Shown here: one piece after another, positions 43,697-47,735 of the stretch
How the letters are laid out: every line of letters starts with the position of its first letter
Position numbering within the stretch: the stretch's first letter is position 1
DNA from: Reyranella sp.
GTDB lineage: Bacteria > Pseudomonadota > Alphaproteobacteria > Reyranellales > Reyranellaceae
DNA: 47,735 bases
Assembly (NCBI GenBank): GCA_030684475.1
Contig: JAUXWB010000170.1
Coordinates: 1-47,735 of the forward strand
Reading direction: 5' to 3'
Notes under the pieces: model-generated
Databases searched by the model: none
Told to the model about the DNA's origin: nothing
The model's input: the letters and a program-made list of their open reading frames with translations, nothing else
Made by a program: the position numbers and the translations under genes

Positions 43697-46600
43697 CTAC
43701 GCCGCGGCGATGTGGCCGATGCGGGCCTTGGCGAGCACGGCATTGAACGCCGCGATGTCCTTGGCCACCAGCGCGTCGAGCCTGGCGATCTGGGCGTCGA
43801 TCTTGCCCATGATGTCCTTCGACACCGCCCGGGTCTGCGTCGTCGGCGCCGCGTCGGCGGTCGTCGCCATGGCGACCAGGTCGAGCAGCGTGTCGTTGAG
43901 GCCGGCCGGATGGCGCAGCACGTCGCGTGCCGACATGCGCTTGGGATCGACCAGGACGCCCTCGATGTCCGACAGCCGTTCGATCAGCGCCTTGGCGCGG
44001 TTGCGCGGCGCGGCCTGCCCCTTGCCGGTGCGGCCGGCCACGTCGCCGAGCTGGCGCTTCATCGTGCGCAGGCGGTTGACCGCTTCGTTGAGCTTCGACA
44101 GTGACGCCACCAGCTCCTTGTGCAGGGCGAACTGCGCGGCGTAGTCGGCTGCGGAAGTGCCGAGTCGCGGGTCCTTGATCACGGTGAAGCTCGCCGACTG
44201 GGCCTTGTCGCCGACCGCGAGATCGACGCCATAGGTGCCGGGAACGGCGGCTGGACCGGACGGATTCTCGGCATCGGGTGCCAGCGGCTTGGGCCGCGGC
44301 GGCGCCAGCGCCGGATCGAGCTTGGTCGGGCCGGGATATTTCAGGTCCCAGACGAAGCGGTTCAATCCGGCCTTGGTGCCGGGCTTGCGGTGCGGGGCGG
44401 CGTCCTTGGCGTCGCTCGCGTAGGCCACGATCCTGCGACCTGCGGCATCGCGGAAGGTGAGCACCACCGGCTGCTTGGCGTCCTCGGCCAGCCAGTAGTA
44501 GACGATCGCGCCGTTCGGCGGATTCTCGCCGACGTCGAGGTGCTCGCGCGCCCGCGTGCCGTCGGGCCTGTCGACCATGACCGTGCTGCCGTCGATGCCG
44601 AAGGCGGGGCCATAGGCGACGCCGCCACGCACGTTGGCGCCGGCGCTCCAGTGAAGCTTGGTGCGGGTCGCCGTGCGCGGCGCGAACAGGCGCGTCGACT
44701 TGGCGCGCCCCGACTTTGCAAGGCCACGCAGCGCGGTCACATCGTCGAGGATCCAGAAGGAGCGGCCGTGCGTGGCGGCGACCAAGTCGGTGTTCTTGAG
44801 CTTGAGGTCGTAGACCGGCACGATCGGAAAGCCGCCACCCATGCGGGTCCAATGCGCGCCGTCGTCGAGGCTGAAGAAGACACCGGTTTCAGTGCCGACA
44901 TAGAGCAGTCCCTCGGTGACCGGATCGGCGCGCACGACGCGGGTGATCTCGTTCGAGGGCAGGTCGCCCTTGATCGACTTCCAGCTCTTGCCGCCATCGC
45001 TGCTCTTGAAGATGTAGGGTTTGTAGTCGGCGAGCTTGTAGCGCGTGGCCGCGAGGTAGATCGTATCGGCATCGTAGGCCGAGAGTTCGACACACCCAAC
45101 ATAGGCGAGCTCCGGCATCGCCTTGGGCGTGACGTTCTTCCAGCTCTTGCCGCCGTCGCGCGTGACATGGACCAGGCCGTCGTCGGTCGAGGCCCAGATC
45201 TCGCCCGCGCGATGCGGCGATTCGACGACGCAGGCGCAGGTCGCATGGACCTCGGCACCGGCGCTCTCGCGGGTGATGTCGCCGCCGGAATGCTGCTGGC
45301 GCGAGCGGTCGTTGAGGCTGAGGTCGGGCGAAATCTTCTCCCAGTCCATGCCCTCGTTGCGCGTGCGGAACACGCAATTGCCGCCGACATAGAGCGTGCC
45401 GGGATCATGCGGCGAGAACACGATCGGGAAAGTCCAGGCGAAGCGGTATTTCAGGTCCTTGGGCGAAATGCCGGTCGATTCTTCGGGCCACACATTGACG
45501 AGCTGGATCTGGCGCGTGCGATGGTCGTAGCGCTGCAGCGCGCCGCTGCCGCCGGGACTGGAGCCGATGGCGCCGATATAGACGATGTTGTGGTTCTCGG
45601 GATTGACGGCGATGAAGCCCGACTCACCGGTGCCGGGATAGGAGCAGTCGGCGAGCGTGATGACGCCCCACTCCGACGCACTCGGGACGGAGATCGAGGT
45701 GTTGTCCTGCTGGGTGCCGTAGACGCGGTAGGGATACTGGTTGTCGATGTCGAGACGATAGAATTGTGCGGTCTTCTGGTTGTAGATCGTCGACCACGAA
45801 GCGCCCGAATTGAACGACACGTGGGCGCCGCCGTCGTTGCCCTCGATCATGCGGGTGTTGTCGTTGGGGTCGATCCACAGGTCGTGGTTGTCGCCGTGAC
45901 GGGTCGTGACCTCGCTGAAACTCGTGCCGCCGTCGGTCGACTTCCACATCTGCAGGTTGGTGACGAATACGGTGTCGGCATGGCCGGTGTCGGCGAAGAC
46001 GTGGGTGTAGTACCAGGGCCGGTGCATGAGGTCGCGGTTGACCGAGACCTGCGTCCAGCGCGCGCCGTAGTCGTCGGAACGGTAGAGGCCGGTCTTGTCG
46101 CCTTCCGCCTCGACCAGCGCCCAGACGCGGCCGGCCCGGACCGGGGAAACCGACACGCCGATCTTGCCCAGCATGCCCTCGGGCAGGCCCGGTTTGCGCG
46201 AGATCTCCTCCCAGCTGTCGCCGCCGTCGGTGCTGCGGAACAGCCCACTGCCCGGACCGCCGCTAGAAATGTTCCAGAAGTTGCGCCGCGCTTCCCACAT
46301 CGAAGCGAACAGGATGCGCGGGTTGCTGCGATCCATCGTGAGTTCGATCGCGCCCGCATCGTCGCTGCGATAGAGGATCTTCTCCCAGCTCTTGCCGCCA
46401 TCCTTCGAGCGATAAACACCGCGCTCTGAATGGGGTCCGAAGACGTCGCCCAGGGCGGCGACATAGACGAGATCGGGGTTGGTCGGATGGATGCAGATGC
46501 GGCCGATGAACTTGCTGTTCTTGAGGCCGACATGGCTCCAACTGCGGCCCGCGTCGGTCGACTTGTACATGCCATCGCCGTAGGAGACGTCGAGGCGGAT

Positions 46601-46885
46601 GGCCGTTTCGCCAGTGCCGGCATAGATCACATTGGGATCGGAGAGCGCGACCGCGATCGAGCCGACCGCGGCGCTGCCCATCATGCCGTCCGACACGCAG
46701 CGCCAGAACACGCCGCCATCCTCGGTCTTCCAGATGCCGCCGGCGCAGGCGCCGAAATAGAACACCATCTTGTTCACGGGATCGCCTGAAACGGCGACGA
46801 CGCGACCGCCGCGCGACGGACCGATGCAGCGCCACTTCAACGAGTCGAGCCCCGACAAGGCGGGGGCGGGCGTGTTCTTGGGCAT
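43697..46885 (-). CDS. Large BNR/sortilin-like beta-propeller protein
   Basis: 1062 residues. Residues about 20-720 hold many repeats of the BNR/Asp-box type (S-x-D-x-G-x-S/T-W, such as STDAGRSWSH, SKDGGKSWEK, STDGGDSWEE, SSDGGKSWKS), building a sortilin/VPS10-like ten-bladed propeller. A strand-rich part follows (about 760-880), and a long helical tail from about 890 is Ala/Lys-rich (NRLRTMKRQLGDV). No signal peptide is visible at MPKNTPAPALS, so it may be cytoplasmic, or use another secretion route. Relatives are annotated glycosyl hydrolases, without proof. The gene probably shares a transcript with the MFS gene downstream. Confidence 0.85.
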   Translation of the reverse strand: MPKNTPAPALSGLDSLKWRCIGPSRGGRVVAVSGDPVNKMVFYFGACAGGIWKTEDGGVFWRCVSDGMMGSAAVGSIAVALSDPNVIYAGTGETAIRLDVSYGDGMYKSTDAGRSWSHVGLKNSKFIGRICIHPTNPDLVYVAALGDVFGPHSERGVYRSKDGGKSWEKILYRSDDAGAIELTMDRSNPRILFASMWEARRNFWNISSGGPGSGLFRSTDGGDSWEEISRKPGLPEGMLGKIGVSVSPVRAGRVWALVEAEGDKTGLYRSDDYGARWTQVSVNRDLMHRPWYYTHVFADTGHADTVFVTNLQMWKSTDGGTSFSEVTTRHGDNHDLWIDPNDNTRMIEGNDGGAHVSFNSGASWSTIYNQKTAQFYRLDIDNQYPYRVYGTQQDNTSISVPSASEWGVITLADCSYPGTGESGFIAVNPENHNIVYIGAIGSSPGGSGALQRYDHRTRQIQLVNVWPEESTGISPKDLKYRFAWTFPIVFSPHDPGTLYVGGNCVFRTRNEGMDWEKISPDLSLNDRSRQQHSGGDITRESAGAEVHATCACVVESPHRAGEIWASTDDGLVHVTRDGGKSWKNVTPKAMPELAYVGCVELSAYDADTIYLAATRYKLADYKPYIFKSSDGGKSWKSIKGDLPSNEITRVVRADPVTEGLLYVGTETGVFFSLDDGAHWTRMGGGFPIVPVYDLKLKNTDLVAATHGRSFWILDDVTALRGLAKSGRAKSTRLFAPRTATRTKLHWSAGANVRGGVAYGPAFGIDGSTVMVDRPDGTRAREHLDVGENPPNGAIVYYWLAEDAKQPVVLTFRDAAGRRIVAYASDAKDAAPHRKPGTKAGLNRFVWDLKYPGPTKLDPALAPPRPKPLAPDAENPSGPAAVPGTYGVDLAVGDKAQSASFTVIKDPRLGTSAADYAAQFALHKELVASLSKLNEAVNRLRTMKRQLGDVAGRTGKGQAAPRNRAKALIERLSDIEGVLVDPKRMSARDVLRHPAGLNDTLLDLVAMATTADAAPTTQTRAVSKDIMGKIDAQIARLDALVAKDIAAFNAVLAKARIGHIAAA

Positions 46886-46975
46886 GAAGGGGCGCCGATC
46901 TCCAAAATGAAAGCCGGCGCGGACGGTAGGTCAGGTTCGTGCAGCGAAGCAACCGCGTTGCTACTGAAGAAATCC

Positions 46976-47242
46976 TCAGTGCAATTCGTACAGGCCGCTC
47001 GAGAAGCGGAACTCGGCCGGCTTGATCAGCGCCGCGTTGGCGACACGAATCTTGTGCAGCCTGGCGTCGAGATTGTGCTGCCAGAAGTCGAGGAACTTGG
47101 TGAGTGCCGGAAATCGAGGGGCCAGATCCAAGTTTTGCCAGACGAAGCTTTGCAAGACGTGGTTGTGATCGGGCATCCAGTAGAGGATTTCGGCGGTCGT
47201 GATCCGGTAATCGTTGAGCTGCGCAATAAAACTGCGGTCCAT
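46976..47242 (-). CDS. usg: Usg-family protein
   Basis: 88 residues. The opening (MDRSFIAQLNDYRITTAEILY) and the core WQNLDLAPRFPALTKFLDFW, then IKPAEFRF, match Usg proteins, small alphaproteobacterial proteins of unknown biochemistry. They were first noted upstream of tryptophan genes and called a putative phosphoribosylanthranilate isomerase subunit, a claim without proof. AAGGAG precedes the ATG. It is divergent from groES. The AT-rich gap of about 270 bp holds both promoters. Confidence 0.88.
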   Translation of the reverse strand: MDRSFIAQLNDYRITTAEILYWMPDHNHVLQSFVWQNLDLAPRFPALTKFLDFWQHNLDARLHKIRVANAALIKPAEFRFSSGLYELH

Positions 47243-47381
47243 TGAGCACTCCTTGACACTACACAGGTAGCGGAATAGTCACTTCGCCGTTCCGGAAAAT
47301 CAATATTCTCCTTGTATAACAAATGGTTAGCAGCACCGCGTCGGGATTGCTGCTAGTGCGAAGCGACTTTCCGCGCTCGCC

Positions 47382-47410
47382 TTGACTCATTCCACCAACA
47401 ACCCTAAATC
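47382..47410 (+). promoter_or_regulatory. Candidate groES promoter
   Basis: TTGACT (47382-47387) and TAAATC (47405-47410) are 17 bp apart, placed so that the start site (about 47417) immediately precedes the CIRCE element. CTTG at its start also fits the -35 element of a sigma-32-type promoter, so heat-shock sigma may use the same site. Confidence 0.55.
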
Positions 47411-47420
47411 CTGCACGCCT

Positions 47421-47447
47421 TTGGCACTCAAGAGTGGAGAGTGCTGA
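47421..47447 (+). promoter_or_regulatory. CIRCE element (HrcA operator) of groESL
   Basis: TTGGCACTC-N9-GAGTGCTGA matches the CIRCE consensus TTAGCACTC-N9-GAGTGCTAA at 16 of 18 positions. HrcA is expected to bind it and repress groESL until heat shock. It lies 63 bp before the groES start. Confidence 0.92.
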
Positions 47448-47509
47448 TAGCAAATTTTCGAGCGCGGCCAGCCGGCTGCGCGGGTTCAACAGGATACTGG
47501 AGGAAAAAC

Positions 47510-47735
47510 ATGAAGTTCCGTCCGCTCCATGACCGTGTCGTGGTCAAGCGCGTCGAAGAAGAAGGCAAGACCAAGGGCGGCATCATCATTCCGGACACCG
47601 CCAAGGAAAAGCCGATGGAAGGCGAGATCGTCGCCGTTGGCCCGGGCGCCCGCGATGAAAGCGGCAAGCTCGTTCCGCTCGACGTCAAGAAGGGCGACCG
47701 CATCCTGTTCGGCAAGTGGTCGGGCACCGAGATCA
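47510..47735 (+). CDS. groES: Co-chaperonin GroES (3' end outside the window)
   Basis: The first 75 codons, starting [18 protein letters not shown], then [30 protein letters not shown] and [13 protein letters not shown], are unmistakable GroES (about 95 residues when complete). It caps GroEL, whose gene is expected just to the right. The mobile loop is [20 protein letters not shown] site precedes the ATG. It is regulated through the CIRCE element and promoter upstream. Confidence 0.96.
   Translation, partial: MKFRPLHDRVVVKRVEEEGKTKGGIIIPDTAKEKPMEGEIVAVGPGARDESGKLVPLDVKKGDRILFGKWSGTEI

Noticed and set aside
47421..47447. Sigma-54 promoter (TGGCAC)
   Set aside because: The required TTGC element at proper distance is missing; the match belongs to the CIRCE inverted repeat.

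Overview
This window looks like a piece of the chromosome of a GC-rich, free-living alphaproteobacterium. The evidence is a serB-miaA-ilvB-ilvN-ilvC block, a complete mreB-mreC-mreD-mrdA-rodA elongasome operon, a Usg-family gene, and a CIRCE-controlled groES. There is also dense lipid, xenobiotic and side-chain catabolism, with DUF35 and thiolase-like proteins, CaiB, acyl-CoA dehydrogenase and P450. I would guess a Reyranella-like or other soil Rhodospirillales/Hyphomicrobiales organism. No rRNA is present to confirm this.

Layout. 1-420: the 5' end of an IS630-type transposase gene running off the left edge, a small hypothetical gene and one copy of a palindromic intergenic repeat. 437-8300: serB and a quinone/enone-type reductase on the minus strand, then miaA, ilvB, ilvN and a LysE exporter, a lipoprotein gene on the minus strand, and ilvC with a good terminator. 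8417-12522: a short-chain dehydrogenase divergent from a zinc alcohol dehydrogenase/acyl-CoA dehydrogenase operon, two more palindromic repeats in opposite orientation, a hypothetical gene and ppa. 12656-18313: the rod-shape operon. 18419-18494: tRNA-Lys(CUU) with its own terminator, followed by about 900 bp with no convincing gene but many stem-loops. 19453-27738: a Spy/CpxP-like protein, pfkA, prmB, a thioredoxin-fold protein, a CoA transferase, a small tyrosine-rich lipoprotein, an amidase, a thiolase-like/DUF35 pair and alkB. 27790-31615: two tandem c-type cytochromes, an MFS transporter, a CBS-BON protein plus another cytochrome c downstream of an FNR/FixK-like box, and an FMN reductase. 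31999-35818: an IalB-like protein, a MerR regulator, a CHRD protein, an eRF1-like 'host attachment/translational machinery' protein with its own FNR/FixK-like box, a small HTH gene with a near-consensus promoter, GNAT and alpha/beta hydrolase genes. 35837-47735: kup, a P450, an HpaI-type aldolase, an EamA transporter, a GST, a nitronate monooxygenase, an MFS transporter, a 1062-residue BNR-repeat protein, usg and the start of groES.

How it works together. The left part makes branched-chain amino acids (ilvBN, ilvC) and possibly exports an amino acid (LysE). The mre/mrd operon builds the rod-shaped wall. Much of the rest is accessory acyl-CoA and xenobiotic metabolism. Two FNR/FixK-like boxes suggest that low oxygen switches on the CBS-BON/cytochrome pair and the eRF1-like gene. 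The most unusual observations are a chain of two 5-codon mini-ORFs linking mreD to mrdA by successive stop/start overlaps, the structured gene-less stretch after tRNA-Lys, and the HTH gene at 34185 with a promoter/RBS hairpin and a duplicated hairpin at its 3' end.
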